Positions 27,828 to 40,985 are shown, counted from the first letter of the stretch. The stretch is DNA of 64,000 nucleotides from Brachyspira suanatina (GCF_001049755.1 NZ_CVLB01000002.1:109743-173742), one strand, 5' to 3'. Numbers and translations: made by a program. Notes: a model not told the origin generated them from the sequence alone.

Positions 27828-27917
27828 AAAAAGCCTCCTTTTAATTTTGATTATAATTTAATTATATATTATTATGACGACAAAAACTGTCATAATTTCA
27901 TTTAAATATAAAAAAAG

Positions 27918-29954
27918 TTATAATTTATAATTAAAACTAAATATATATCCATAATCTAATACACCATTTTGATTTTGATTTATAATAGGAGCAAAAGAAT
28001 AATATATTTTTCTCTCTAAATTGCTTTTATAAACTGATGAAATAATAGAAGTTAATGCTCCAGCTGTAAATAAACCTATACCTGTAAAAAATAGTGTTCT
28101 ATTTAGCTTGCTTGTTTTATCAGTTTTGCTGAAATCAAAAAAATCAAAATTATTAGGCTGTCCGTTTACTGCATTTAACATAAACGGACTAGCGGCAGTT
28201 AAAGCTCCTCCAATCATTGTTATTATTCCGAAAGTATTGAAGCCTTTTGCTATATTTATACTATTCATATTTTTTTCTATTAATGCTCTTCTATCTGCTT
28301 CATAAATTAATCTTTGTCTTTCTGCTTCTAATTTTTTTAATTCCTGTTCTTTTAAACGGTTCTGTATTTCAATTTCTTCCTGTTCTTTTATTCGCTTTTC
28401 TTCCTCTAAAGTTTTTAATTCCTGCATTTTTATTTTTAAATCTTCTGTTTCAATGGCACCTTTACTTTTTAAATAATCATACATTTCAAAATTATTATTA
28501 TCAAATGCATAATGCAAAGCTGTTTTATTATCATCAACTTTAGTATTAATATCCGCTTTTTTAGAAATAAGTAGTTCTGCCATTTCTCTATTATTATTTT
28601 CTGCAGCAATCATTAAATATGTTTTATTATCATATCTTGTATTTACATCTGACTTATTTTCAATGAGAAGCTCAGCTATTTCTAATTTATTGTCTTTTAC
28701 TGCTAAATATAATTCTTTACCATCATTTTCATTTAAAGATATTTTTTTTGATAAAAGAGCTTCAACTATATCTTTATTGCCTTTTTCTATAGCATACATT
28801 AATGTTGTATTTTTATAATCTTCATAATATTCATAATCATTATTTATAGTATTATATATATAAGCATTATTTTTAAGAAGAAATTTAACTCCTTCTAAAT
28901 CATTACCATTAATAGCATATAAAAGAGGATATGTATTATTAAAATTCTTATCAATATCTAAATATCCTATATCAATTAACTGCTGAGCTACATCATAATA
29001 CTCTAATGCAGTACATAAACTTATAAGATAAGTTCCTTTTTCAAAACTTTTAGTATTTCCATTTTTGCTTTCAAAACTAGTATCTCTTCCTAAATATAGT
29101 TTTTGATTAGTTACCATATTATTTATTTCTTCTATTACAGAATTATTATTAGTATATGATGATATTAAAGTTTTATATTTATCAAATACATAGCTATTAA
29201 AAAATATATTCATAATATCTTTACTGTATGAATAATCCATAGCAAGCATAATAGCTGTTTTTCTGCTATTATTTGTAATTTTTAAATTTGGTTTTTTATC
29301 TAATATTTGTTTTATTATATTTGTAGAATTTTTATCTATAGCATACATTAATAGACTATGATTATTATAATTGCTATATTGATAATTAATATTTATGCCT
29401 TTATCTAAAAGACTTTTAAAAACATCATCATAATTTTTTGATATTATAAGTTTAACAGCATACCAATCATTATTTTTATAATCAGCATTATTATTGATGA
29501 GTAATTTTGCAATATCTCTATGCTCATATCTTGCTGCTATTTCTAAGGAAGTTAAAGATTCAGTAACAAATTTATTTAGATAACTATCAATATAAATTAT
29601 CTTAAATAAATTATTTGAATACTCTGCCTTATTTTCCATTAATAATTTTACTATATCATAATGCCCGTTCATAATAGCATCTCTTATTGGAGTATTAAGA
29701 TTAACATCAGCACCATTTTCTATAAGAAGTTTAACTATATCAAAAGATCCTTTACGGCTTGCAATCAATAAAGCAGTATCCTCAATAAAATCGCTTTTTT
29801 CATTAACATTAACACCTTTTCTAATTAACTCCCTAATCTTTTTAATATCTCCAGATTCGCATGCTTCGTATAATTGATAATTGAGCCTATCCTCAGAGTA
29901 TAGATAGGATAAATTAAATATTGTAAATAGAATAAATAATTTGAATAATTTCAT
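27918..29954 (-). CDS. Exported ankyrin-repeat protein
   Basis: The 678-residue protein has a signal peptide (MKLFKLFILFTIFNLSYLYS), then about ten ankyrin repeats from residue ~27 to ~510 (for example DTALLIASRKGSFDIVKLLIENGADVN). A Glu/Lys/Arg-rich coiled coil (~515-570) follows, and a C-terminal part with two hydrophobic segments (FGIITMIGGALTAASPF and FTGIGLFTAGALTSIISSV). Ankyrin repeats bind proteins. The layout suggests a periplasmic or surface protein anchored by its C-terminus. It lies 20 bases behind a lipoprotein gene and may share its transcript. Confidence 0.85.
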   Translation of the reverse strand: MKLFKLFILFTIFNLSYLYSEDRLNYQLYEACESGDIKKIRELIRKGVNVNEKSDFIEDTALLIASRKGSFDIVKLLIENGADVNLNTPIRDAIMNGHYDIVKLLMENKAEYSNNLFKIIYIDSYLNKFVTESLTSLEIAARYEHRDIAKLLINNNADYKNNDWYAVKLIISKNYDDVFKSLLDKGININYQYSNYNNHSLLMYAIDKNSTNIIKQILDKKPNLKITNNSRKTAIMLAMDYSYSKDIMNIFFNSYVFDKYKTLISSYTNNNSVIEEINNMVTNQKLYLGRDTSFESKNGNTKSFEKGTYLISLCTALEYYDVAQQLIDIGYLDIDKNFNNTYPLLYAINGNDLEGVKFLLKNNAYIYNTINNDYEYYEDYKNTTLMYAIEKGNKDIVEALLSKKISLNENDGKELYLAVKDNKLEIAELLIENKSDVNTRYDNKTYLMIAAENNNREMAELLISKKADINTKVDDNKTALHYAFDNNNFEMYDYLKSKGAIETEDLKIKMQELKTLEEEKRIKEQEEIEIQNRLKEQELKKLEAERQRLIYEADRRALIEKNMNSINIAKGFNTFGIITMIGGALTAASPFMLNAVNGQPNNFDFFDFSKTDKTSKLNRTLFFTGIGLFTAGALTSIISSVYKSNLERKIYYSFAPIINQNQNGVLDYGYIFSFNYKL

Positions 29955-29974
29955 AAACCTGCTCCATTTAATAA

Positions 29975-30409
29975 TTACTCATTAGTAGAACTATATTCTT
30001 CCCACCATTTTTTTATTTCGATTATATTTGTATAATATTTTTTAGTTAATTCATCATTGTAATAATAGTTTTCTCCTTCCTCTCCTTCTATAGAACAATT
30101 AAGAGTATTACCATTTAATTTGAAATTTAAATATGATTTTGTAACAAACAAATCCATAGTATAAACAGCCTCATTTTTACTTTTTATTTCACTTACAGAA
30201 GTGGTTAATAATGTTAGAATTGAAGCCAGAGGATTTATTACAGCTTCTTCATCTCCTACTAAAACTTTATTTCCTACAAAGAGCAGGGATTCATTACCAT
30301 TAGTATAGAATTTATAACTTACATTTTTATACCACCCTTCTTCTTTGCTTTCACAGGATATAAATACTAATATTGATAATAAAGCTAATAAGAATATTTT
30401 TAATTTCAT
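29975..30409 (-). CDS. Small lipoprotein of unknown function
   Basis: The 144-residue protein has a lipoprotein signal (MKLKIFLLALLSILVFISC, Cys19). The mature part is hydrophilic, with KNVSYKFYTNGNESLLFVGNK and a Tyr/Asn-rich end; no domain is recognised. It is the first of two genes with the ankyrin protein 20 bases downstream, which suggests a shared envelope role. Confidence 0.75.
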   Translation of the reverse strand: MKLKIFLLALLSILVFISCESKEEGWYKNVSYKFYTNGNESLLFVGNKVLVGDEEAVINPLASILTLLTTSVSEIKSKNEAVYTMDLFVTKSYLNFKLNGNTLNCSIEGEEGENYYYNDELTKKYYTNIIEIKKWWEEYSSTNE

Positions 30410-30447
30410 TTTTTACTCCTAATTAAATATAATTCAAAATAAAAACT

Positions 30448-30484
30448 AAAGGCTTCACTCAAAAAACTTCAAGCAAAGCCCTTT
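30448..30484 (-). terminator. Probable terminator of the 231-residue lipoprotein gene
   Basis: An imperfect stem built from AAAGGGCTTTGCTT and AAGCCTTT on the minus strand lies 19 bases after the stop and is followed by TAGTTTTTATTTT. Confidence 0.55.
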
Positions 30485-30502
30485 AATTTTTAATATGATT
30501 GA

Positions 30503-31198
30503 TTATTTTTTTATATTACAAACTATATCTTTATTTAACATTTCTGCAGGTGCACCTGGATTTTCTGTAAATCTAACTGTTACAGAATTTCCATCAGAAG
30601 CAAATTTTAAAGTACCTTTAATTGCATTTGGTTCTCCATAAAAGTCAGTAGAAAAGCTATAATCAATACCATAACCTGTTACAGGGAAATATCCTTGATA
30701 TTGAGGTTCTGATGTTTGGTCATTACCGGCACTCATACCAACTTTAGAATCTTTTATTGATACCCAGAAATATTGAGACTGAATTACAGCAGATGTTGAT
30801 ACGTAGGAATTATTGTTATACTGTTCTATGCCTTTTGATGTTTTAGTATATGTAACATCTTGTCCATCAATATTTACAGTTGCTTTATTTACATTGTTAA
30901 ATGTTATCTTAATTTCCTTTCCATAAATTTTTACTTTATAATTAGGATCATTAGCTTCTATGATTTCACCTTGTGGTCCACGTGACGAATTTTTATATTC
31001 GTGTATATTACCGTTTATATCTATTTCTACATTATCACCAGTACTATATTCCCATATACCAGCATATTGTGCATTTATAGTTTTTGGGGTACTTGTATCT
31101 GGTGCTGTTTTGTCCTTATTGGAACAGCTTACTGATAAGATACCTACTAAAAATAGGCTTAAAAATATTGTTGAAATTTTTTTACTAATTTTACTCAT
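30503..31198 (-). CDS. Lipoprotein of unknown function (231 aa)
   Basis: A lipoprotein signal is clear (SLFLVGILSVSC, Cys25), followed by a Thr/Pro/Lys linker (SNKDKTAPDTSTPK). The rest is beta-rich with evenly spaced aromatic residues (YAGIWEYSTGDNVEIDINGNIHEYKN), similar to the lipocalin-like or small-barrel lipoproteins common in Brachyspira. No specific family is recognised. It is monocistronic, with a terminator downstream and ~1.3 kb of repeats upstream. Confidence 0.8.
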   Translation of the reverse strand: MSKISKKISTIFLSLFLVGILSVSCSNKDKTAPDTSTPKTINAQYAGIWEYSTGDNVEIDINGNIHEYKNSSRGPQGEIIEANDPNYKVKIYGKEIKITFNNVNKATVNIDGQDVTYTKTSKGIEQYNNNSYVSTSAVIQSQYFWVSIKDSKVGMSAGNDQTSEPQYQGYFPVTGYGIDYSFSTDFYGEPNAIKGTLKFASDGNSVTVRFTENPGAPAEMLNKDIVCNIKK

Positions 31199-32530
31199 AG
31201 TAAAACTCCTTTTTTTGATTTTTTTATTCTAAACATTTTCATGTTTATTTGCTCATTCAATTTTTTATAGCTTAATCATGCACTATCAATGCGACAAAAA
31301 CTGTCATAATTTTTTAAGTTTTTATGTATTTTATATTTTTTATACAAAACAATTATCTATTATTTTAAATGTATTTTTAAATTTAAATACGAATTTAAAT
31401 TTATTTTTAAATTTATTATACTATATATTATTTTAAATTTAAAGCAAGATAATTCTATATTTTTTATATTCTACTAATATACAATTATCAACATTTTAAA
31501 AAAGCTAGAATATCAGTATTATTTTTTATAAATGGTAATATCACAAACAATAAAAGTTTTAATAATTTTAAATATTAGTACATAACAAAACTATATCTAT
31601 CATCCAATAGAAAGGCTTTGAAGCGTTTTGAAAATCAATATATAAAAGAAAAAATGAATAAGTTAAAGATAATACTACATAAAACAATTATATAATAATA
31701 TTCAAACTGAATATAAAAATAATATCTGCTTTTGCAACTTTTACCACGGGAAAAATTGAGTAAATATTATTAATTATATTATTTAATGTCTATGTTTTTA
31801 TAAAAAATTAGTACATTATAGGACTTTAGTCTTCCCTTCAATTACAAGGCTTTGAAGCGTTTTAAAAATCAATATCTAAAACAAAAAACAATGAATTAAA
31901 AATATTATTATATAAAACAATTATTTGTTTATATATACTTAAAATTTTCAAGTTCTAATTTTTTATGTCGTTCTTTTTCCCGCCGCAAAAAGAACCAAAA
32001 AGTGCAAATTAAAATTAGTACATTATGAAACTTTATTGTTCCATTCAATATAAAGGCTTTGAAGCGTTTGGAAAATTAATCTTATAAAACAAAAAACAAT
32101 AAATTAAAAATAATATTATATAAAAACATTATTTGTTTATATAATAATATTAAACTATAATAAAAATACTATGTGCTTTTGCAACTTTTACCACGGGAAA
32201 AGTTGAATAAATATTTTAATTTATAGATAAACAACTATATTTTGTCAAAAATTATTTTTTAAATTTTAAAGATCTGCAGGGCTTCGCCCACCGCGAAGCG
32301 TACCCGTAGGGTAACACCCACTTCTTTTGTTGCCACATACGCAGTACGCCTTCGGCGAGAAGCAAAAGGGCTATATTTGAGCTTAAACTGATAATTTATA
32401 TTAAGTGAATCAGTTGAGAAAGTTAAAAATTTTAATAATATTATAGGAATTTATTCTTCCATTCAATAACAAAGATTTGAAGCGTCTGCAAAATATATAA
32501 ATAAAATAAATTAATAATATAATGCAAATA
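31199..32530. repeat. 1.3-kb gene-free region with four related repeat units
   Basis: Four units share AAGGCTTTGAAGCGTTTT or a close variant (31611, 31846, 32052 and, as AAAGATTTGAAGCGTCTG, 32471). Each is preceded by a CATTCAAT-like phrase and, in the first three, by ATTAGTACAT. Two units also share CTTTTGCAACTTTTACCACGGGAAAA (31733, 32172). GC-rich genome-repeat fragments interrupt (31970-32020, 32275-32370). Units are ~200-240 bases apart. No coding frame is supported; the first ~100 bases hold the lipoprotein gene leader. Confidence 0.6.
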
Positions 32531-32532
32531 AA

Positions 32533-32564
32533 AAAGGCATACATAAATTAATATGCATGCCTTT
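32533..32564 (-). terminator. Terminator of the Bax-inhibitor-1 family gene
   Basis: The minus strand forms AAAGGCATGCAT / ATGTATGCCTTT with a following T-run (complement of 32531-32535), 22 bases after the stop. Confidence 0.8.
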
Positions 32565-32586
32565 AATTTCCTTAATTATATTAATT

Positions 32587-33321
32587 TTAATCTCTGCTTC
32601 TTATTTTAGATAAAAGTTTTAATATCTCTAAATAAAGCCATACCAAAGTAACAAGAAGTCCGAAAGCAGCGTACCATTCAAAGTATTTAGGCATATTATA
32701 CTGCTCGCCTTTCTCCATAAAGTCAAAATCCAAAAGTAAATTAAATGAAGCAACAAGAACTATTACAATACTTATTCCAATACTTAAAGGACTTGAACCA
32801 TATAAGAAAGGAATTCTAGCACCAAAGAATGACATTATAAAATTAGCTAAATATACAAGACCTATACATAATGTAGATACTGTTATTACGCTTCTAAATT
32901 TTTCAGTTACTCTTATTATTCTAAATCTATATAATACCAACATTATAAATAAATCTAAAAATGTAAGAAATACTGCCTGTACAACTATACCGTCATAAGC
33001 AGCATTAAAAAGATAAGAAACTGCACCTATAGCAACACCTTCAAGTATAGCATAAAGTATAGAAAATACTTTAGATAATTCTTTTTTGAAAGTCATTATC
33101 AAAGCCAATATAAAAGAAGCTATAGATGAACCTAAAGCAGCAGGATAAAGAAGACCAGGATTAGCAGCTAAAACAAAAAATACACTTACCATAGCTGAAA
33201 GTATTAACACTAACGTAAGTATTATTGATTTGTTAATTGCCCCATTAACAGTCATTGTATTATCATTTTCATAACTTGATGCATAATTAAATGCCTTATC
33301 TGATAAAACAGGATTTGCCAT
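32587..33321 (-). CDS. Bax inhibitor-1/YccA family membrane protein
   Basis: The 244-residue protein has seven hydrophobic segments after a polar N-terminus (MANPVLSDKAFNYASSYENDNTMTVNGAINKS). Family signs include ILYAILEGVAIGAVSYLF and LLLDFDFMEKGEQYNMPKYFEWYAAFGLLVTLVWLYLEILKLL, where the acidic residues at the sixth and seventh segments gate a calcium leak in studied relatives. It acts in the inner membrane; a role in calcium or stress handling is family knowledge. ATG with TTGGAGG upstream and own terminator. Confidence 0.9.
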   Translation of the reverse strand: MANPVLSDKAFNYASSYENDNTMTVNGAINKSIILTLVLILSAMVSVFFVLAANPGLLYPAALGSSIASFILALIMTFKKELSKVFSILYAILEGVAIGAVSYLFNAAYDGIVVQAVFLTFLDLFIMLVLYRFRIIRVTEKFRSVITVSTLCIGLVYLANFIMSFFGARIPFLYGSSPLSIGISIVIVLVASFNLLLDFDFMEKGEQYNMPKYFEWYAAFGLLVTLVWLYLEILKLLSKIRSRD

Positions 33322-33455
33322 AATTTTAAACCTCCAAAATTGTTTTTATTTAATTTACTATTATATAACAAGTTTAATAAAATACTAGTCTAAAGTATAA
33401 CTAATTATTTTAAATAAAGTAATATTATTATTTTCATTGATATAAAAAATTAAAT

Positions 33456-33737
33456 TCATTTATTTTCCTCATCTCCTGCTATTTTCCTGACAAGAAGTAT
33501 CCCAATTAATGTTAAAACAAGTAATATAAGCTTATGAACAATTACTGTTATTAACTGGCTTATTATAAATGCTATTAAAAAAGATACTGCATATTTAGAA
33601 AAAGTATTAGGAAGAAAAGAAGCATTTTCTAATTTAAAATTATAAATAATAAAAGTTAGCGGTACAGCAATTATAATAGTAAATATAGAAACTGATATTA
33701 TAGAAGACGACATAATTTTTTTATTTTCTTTTTCCAT
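33456..33737 (-). CDS. Small membrane protein (93 aa)
   Basis: Three hydrophobic stretches are visible (SIISVSIFTIIIAVPLTFIIY, YAVSFLIAFIISQLITVIVH and LILLVLTLIGILLV) between charged ends (MEKENKK, RKIAGDEENK). No family is recognised. It lies 134 bases upstream of the Bax-inhibitor-1 gene on the same strand, with a short unremarkable gap. Confidence 0.6.
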   Translation of the reverse strand: MEKENKKIMSSSIISVSIFTIIIAVPLTFIIYNFKLENASFLPNTFSKYAVSFLIAFIISQLITVIVHKLILLVLTLIGILLVRKIAGDEENK

Positions 33738-33922
33738 TTTTCAAAAACCTCATAAATTATTTTTATTTAATTATTATCGTATTTTAATTAAAATAAAATA
33801 CCTATATAAAGTATATATAACTAATTATTTCAAATAAAGTAATATTTGCAAGGATATAATGAAATATAATACTAAATTATTTCTGAACTAAAATAATGGA
33901 ATCTTTTGAAAGCTATATATTA

Positions 33923-34117
33923 TTAGAAAAAATATTCTCTCATCTCTTTTAATAATTCTTTGTTTAATTGATAACTATAATACTTTGGTATAATAGAATC
34001 AATGCCGCAATATGGACAAATAGCAGTTAAATCATTTTGATCTTCTATCCAATCAGTTATAAGTTTATAGCTAAAAATGCTCACGCAATAAAAACAGCCG
34101 CAAACATCTTCTTTCAT
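33923..34117 (-). CDS. Small zinc-binding protein (64 aa)
   Basis: The protein begins MKEDVCGCFYCVSIFSYKLI and has TAICPYCGIDSIIPKY in the middle. Cys8-x2-Cys11 and CPYC form a likely zinc ribbon. Short proteins of this pattern (GCFYC, then AICPYCGIDSVI) occur widely in bacteria as uncharacterised cytoplasmic proteins. It seems to stand alone. Confidence 0.7.
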   Translation of the reverse strand: MKEDVCGCFYCVSIFSYKLITDWIEDQNDLTAICPYCGIDSIIPKYYSYQLNKELLKEMREYFF

Positions 34118-34195
34118 TAATAATTCCTTATGATTAGAAGATAATTTATATATTTTTAATAGTTTTTCAACTGTAATTTTTTATTAAATAAATTG

Positions 34196-34426
34196 TCAAT
34201 CTTTCATTTTCTTATTTATAACTTTTATTAAAATAACACACACTAATATAGCAATAATGAAAGGCACAGCAAAAATAAAAGAAACACTAGGAGGAGCAGA
34301 AGCCCCATCAAATTTAACAGCATAATACATATAACCATAATTGAAAGCAACTACAGTAACCATCATATAAGAAAATAAATAAGCTATAATTTTAATAGTT
34401 TTTATAATTCTTTCTTTATTATTCAT
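34196..34426 (-). CDS. Small membrane protein (76 aa)
   Basis: Two hydrophobic segments (IIAYLFSYMMVTVVAFNYGYMYY and SFIFAVPFIIAILVCVILI) are separated by a short loop with DGASAPPS. The ends are Lys-rich. No family is recognised. It lies between the 5S rRNA terminator and the zinc-ribbon protein. Confidence 0.55.
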   Translation of the reverse strand: MNNKERIIKTIKIIAYLFSYMMVTVVAFNYGYMYYAVKFDGASAPPSVSFIFAVPFIIAILVCVILIKVINKKMKD

Positions 34427-34480
34427 TTATAAATCTCTTTTATTTTTAAATTTAAAGGATTAAGATTTTAAATATAAAAA

Positions 34481-34508
34481 ATCCCAACAGAAATAAATCT
34501 ATTGGGAT
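34481..34508 (-). terminator. Terminator of the 23S-5S rRNA transcript
   Basis: The minus strand forms ATCCCAATAGA / TCTGTTGGGAT with one mismatch and is followed by TTTTTTATATTT. It lies ~15 bases after 5S. Confidence 0.85.
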
Positions 34509-34522
34509 AAATATATAATATA

Positions 34523-34641
34523 TACCCGGCAACGTTCTACTCTCCCGTAAAGCTACCCTTACAGTACCATCGACGATGAAAGGCTTAACTGCCGTGTTCG
34601 GAATGGGAACGGGTGTATCACTTTCTCTATGGTCACCGAAA
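34523..34641 (-). rRNA. rrf: 5S ribosomal RNA
   Basis: The minus strand contains the 5S hallmarks: CCCGTTCCCATTCCGAACACGG, AGTTAAGCC and the 3' closing helix GCCGGGTATA. Its 5' end near 34641 is estimated from the GGTGACC helix. It lies ~110 bases downstream of 23S in the same transcript. Ends may be off by a few bases. Confidence 0.95.
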
Positions 34642-34751
34642 TAATATTAGCAAATTAAAAGAACAATTTTTAATCTCTTTGCCAGATATATAAGAGCGTA
34701 GATGTCTCATTCTACTCTTTATTATAATTTCCTTTATTTTTAAGAAGAAAA

Positions 34752-37750
<2,999 letters not shown>

Positions 37751-38062
37751 ATTATCCTTTTCTTCTTTATATAGAAGCTAAAGCTAATATATCAAATTGA
37801 ATGAGACTTTTAGCTAATTAAAGCTGTTTCTTATCTAATTCTTTAGTAACGCTCCGCTTAATTGTTTCTACTCTAAGACACACAATCTAATTGTGTTTTC
37901 TTTATCTAGTGAAGATTTTTATAATCGCTGATTTCCGTCTTTTATGTTGGAAAAAACTTTCTAAAAATCTACGCTCTCATATATCTGTCAAAGATCTTAA
38001 GTTTTTCATTTTCAGTTGGTGTTTCGTTTCTTTCGTTTTGTTTTTTGTTTCTCATCAACTGT
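37751..38062 (-). other. Leader of the 23S-5S transcript
   Basis: About 310 bases lie between the promoter and 23S. They contain no tRNA or 16S sequence. The bases next to the 23S 5' end (AATATGGTCAAG) can pair with those at its 3' end (CTTGACCATATT), forming the processing stem. A plus-strand frame at 37891-38103 is not supported as a gene. Confidence 0.6.
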
Positions 38063-38068
38063 TTTATT

Positions 38069-38096
38069 ATTATAGCATACAGTTAGAAAAACGCAA
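38069..38096 (-). promoter_or_regulatory. Promoter of the 23S-5S unit
   Basis: On the minus strand TTGCGT (complement of 38091-38096) and TATAAT (complement of 38069-38074) are spaced by 16 bases, with TG one base before the -10 box (TATGCTATAAT). This is the best sigma-70-type promoter in the window. Confidence 0.75.
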
Positions 38097-38416
38097 TACT
38101 TAAAAAGCCCTATTTATGTCAAAAAAAGCAAATATTTTTAAAATAATTGATTATATAATACATTTCATACAAAAATTAAGTTAGAAAAATTAAAAAGCTA
38201 TAAAAAGCCTTTTTTGAGGCCCAATTTTTTTCAAAATTTCATGAATTTCAGTGAAATTTGGGATGAATTTTGGAAATTTTTTATTAAAAAAATGAATTTC
38301 TAGAAGAATTTGGGATTTTTTTTATTAAAAATTCAAATAACTAGCATATTTTGGAAAAATAATATATAATTTTTTTTAAAATTACTAATAAACATTTGAA
38401 AAGAGAGTTATTAATT

Positions 38417-40924
38417 ATGAGTGTAAACATTGAAGAAAATGGAAATTTAAAATTAAGTACTGGAAATATTGTTTTTTATGAAGGAGAAAATGTAAAAAAC
38501 ATATCAATAGTTACAAAAGGAGAAATAGATGTTTATATTTCTTCTAAAGAAATTCTAGGTATAGAAGATGAAAATGAAGTTATGAGATATAGCTGCAGAT
38601 TATTTTCGATTCCTAAAAATATTATGCTTGGTATTGGAAGTTATAAATCTAATTCTAAATATATGTTTTCTTTTAAAGCAAAAGAAAACACTGAAATATA
38701 TGCTGTAAAAACACCAAATCAAGATTATGTAAAAAGTTTTTTTAAAGTTAATAAACCATATCTTACAAGCATGTATCATTCTATAGCATATATGATACTT
38801 AAATCCTATGAGGAATATATTAAAATAAAAAAAATAAATTCTGATATAAAAATAATATCTTCAAATCTTGCTGTTATATATTTTAATTTACAGCAGAACA
38901 AATCAAAAAATATAAAATCAGAAATTTTTAAAGGATATAAAGAAATTTATGATGATTCTATAAACTCTGGTTTTAATTTTCCTGCTTCTTTTGATGTAGA
39001 TTTCATAAGAGCAGATCACTCTGAAATATATATGCATAATAAAAATCAATTAATAGAAAATACTGAAAAATTAGATTTTGAAATTGACTATGTAAGAAGA
39101 TTTTTAACTATGCCTAGAGAAATTAAAAATCAATTCTTTACCTATGATGAAAATATGAGTTTAGATGCTTCTCATATGCTATATGAAAATTTAAAAAAAA
39201 TATCATCACTATTAAAAAATGAAATAGTTGAAGCGATAGAAAACATACTCTTTTTATCTTCTAACGAAGAAGAATCTTTATTTGGAGAGTATACTAAAAC
39301 TGCTCTTGATTTAGACAAGCAAGGAAGAGATAATGAAGTATGGGTTAAATATATAAAATTTATGTCTAATATTATTAAAGACATATACAATAAAATTAAA
39401 ACAGAATATGATTATGATCTTCACATAGATGTTGATGATATAGATTCGATAATTAGAAGAATATCTGCAAACTCTACAAATACATCCGATGACAATATAA
39501 TTCTTGGAATCGATGATGTTGATAATATTAAAGTTACTTTAGGATTTGAAGAATTACCTGAAGAAGTAAAAAATCCTACTAAAAAATTAATAGAGATGTC
39601 TGGAATTGATGAAAATAAAGCTAAAAACTTTATGAAATCCTTACAGGCATTTAGAAAATTAAGAGATAAATTCAGCACAGACGATGATGTAAGAAAAATA
39701 AGAAGAGGTGTTACAAGTGTATTCTTTGAAATATACAGAGAAATTGCTAAAAGATCTATAATAAACGGAGATAACAGCAGACTTATAAAAATGTTTTTAA
39801 ACTTCGGATATATGGATGATCAGCTTCTTACTCCTAATCAAATAATGGATCTTTATGAAATAAAAGATAAAAGTAAAACTAAAAGAATTAATGTATATTA
39901 CATAGATGAATGGCTTCAAAAAATTTATGATAAAGATGAGCCTCCTTCTGTTAATGGATTCGGTCAGGATTATAGAGAAGCTTTAAGAGAATTGAAAAAA
40001 CGTGGTACTATAAATGATAAAGAATTAGAAGATCATTGGGAAAGCTCATCAAAAAGACTTGAATATGAAGTTGATAATATGATTGAAACTACTCATAGAT
40101 TATGTTATGGTCAGGTTAGTGTATATTTCCCTATACTTCATAAAGATATGATCACTAAAGATTTTGAAAGAGCATTAATCAGAAGAGATGTAATGGAAAA
40201 ATCTATAAAAGATATAACTGATATAGATTTCTCAGCATTCTACAGAGAGGTATTATATAAAAATAAAGAATTAAACATAGAAAAAGAATTAGTTATGCAG
40301 GAAGTTTTGCCTAATATAATACTTATGCCTACATTCGGTTCAAGAGCAATAATGTGGGAAGAACTTTCAAGCAGACAAAAAAATAGTACAGGAAGATTCT
40401 TATTCCCAATATTTACTTCTGAAGAAATAGATTCTTTGTTAATACCTACTATAGGAGCATTTAGATGGGAGTTATGTAAAACTATGCTCGGACCTGCTTG
40501 GAATGATATTACTCAAATGTCAATTACTTCTGAGTATAGCGATTATGTTCAGTTCTATAAGAAAAACAGAGGACTTTCTGATGAAGCTAAAGAAAAATTA
40601 AAAGTACAAATTAAAAAATGCAGAAACAATCTAAGAGAAGTATTTGTAACTGACTATAATCTATGGATAAGATATGAAAGTAAAGGTATTATGAGACTTA
40701 ATAGAGTAGCAAGAGGTATATTATACAGACAAGTACCATTTGCTAAAGATATAAGAGTTGAACTTGAAAAACAGCCTATGTATACAGAAATAGCAAATAG
40801 ATTCAAAAACATAAGAAACAAAAAAGCTACTGAATTAGAAAATAGATATTTCAAATTCACAAAATCAGGAAATCCTTTACCTGATGAATTACAGCATCAT
40901 ATAGATTTCTATAAAAACATGTAA
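38417..40924 (+). CDS. Large protein with N-terminal cyclic-nucleotide-binding-like domain
   Basis: I place the start at ATG 38417 (MSVNIEENG), behind AAGAGAG; an in-frame TTG at 38396 would add seven residues. The 835-residue protein opens with a cNMP-binding-like beta roll (~5-130: GNIVFYEGENVKNISIVTKGEIDVYIS, as in CRP-type domains). A long, mostly helical remainder follows without a recognised domain; there is no helix-turn-helix of CRP type. Conserved-looking segments include LMPTFGSRAIMWEELSSRQK and TIGAFRWELCKTMLGPAW. Function is unknown; it may be a cNMP-responsive scaffold. It is monocistronic with a strong terminator. Confidence 0.75.
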   Translation: MSVNIEENGNLKLSTGNIVFYEGENVKNISIVTKGEIDVYISSKEILGIEDENEVMRYSCRLFSIPKNIMLGIGSYKSNSKYMFSFKAKENTEIYAVKTPNQDYVKSFFKVNKPYLTSMYHSIAYMILKSYEEYIKIKKINSDIKIISSNLAVIYFNLQQNKSKNIKSEIFKGYKEIYDDSINSGFNFPASFDVDFIRADHSEIYMHNKNQLIENTEKLDFEIDYVRRFLTMPREIKNQFFTYDENMSLDASHMLYENLKKISSLLKNEIVEAIENILFLSSNEEESLFGEYTKTALDLDKQGRDNEVWVKYIKFMSNIIKDIYNKIKTEYDYDLHIDVDDIDSIIRRISANSTNTSDDNIILGIDDVDNIKVTLGFEELPEEVKNPTKKLIEMSGIDENKAKNFMKSLQAFRKLRDKFSTDDDVRKIRRGVTSVFFEIYREIAKRSIINGDNSRLIKMFLNFGYMDDQLLTPNQIMDLYEIKDKSKTKRINVYYIDEWLQKIYDKDEPPSVNGFGQDYREALRELKKRGTINDKELEDHWESSSKRLEYEVDNMIETTHRLCYGQVSVYFPILHKDMITKDFERALIRRDVMEKSIKDITDIDFSAFYREVLYKNKELNIEKELVMQEVLPNIILMPTFGSRAIMWEELSSRQKNSTGRFLFPIFTSEEIDSLLIPTIGAFRWELCKTMLGPAWNDITQMSITSEYSDYVQFYKKNRGLSDEAKEKLKVQIKKCRNNLREVFVTDYNLWIRYESKGIMRLNRVARGILYRQVPFAKDIRVELEKQPMYTEIANRFKNIRNKKATELENRYFKFTKSGNPLPDELQHHIDFYKNM

Positions 40925-40943
40925 AAATTCAGACTATAAAAAT

Positions 40944-40985
40944 AAAAGGCTTTGAAAAAACGAATAATTTTTCAAAGCCTTTTTT
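40944..40985 (+). terminator. Terminator of the cNMP-domain gene
   Basis: AAAAGGCTTTGAAAAA pairs with TTTTTCAAAGCCTTTT around a 7-8 base loop, followed by T residues, 20 bases after the stop. Confidence 0.9.

Noticed and set aside
37891-38103. Plus-strand frame in the rRNA leader
   Set aside because: It overlaps the leader and promoter of the 23S transcript and has no family features.
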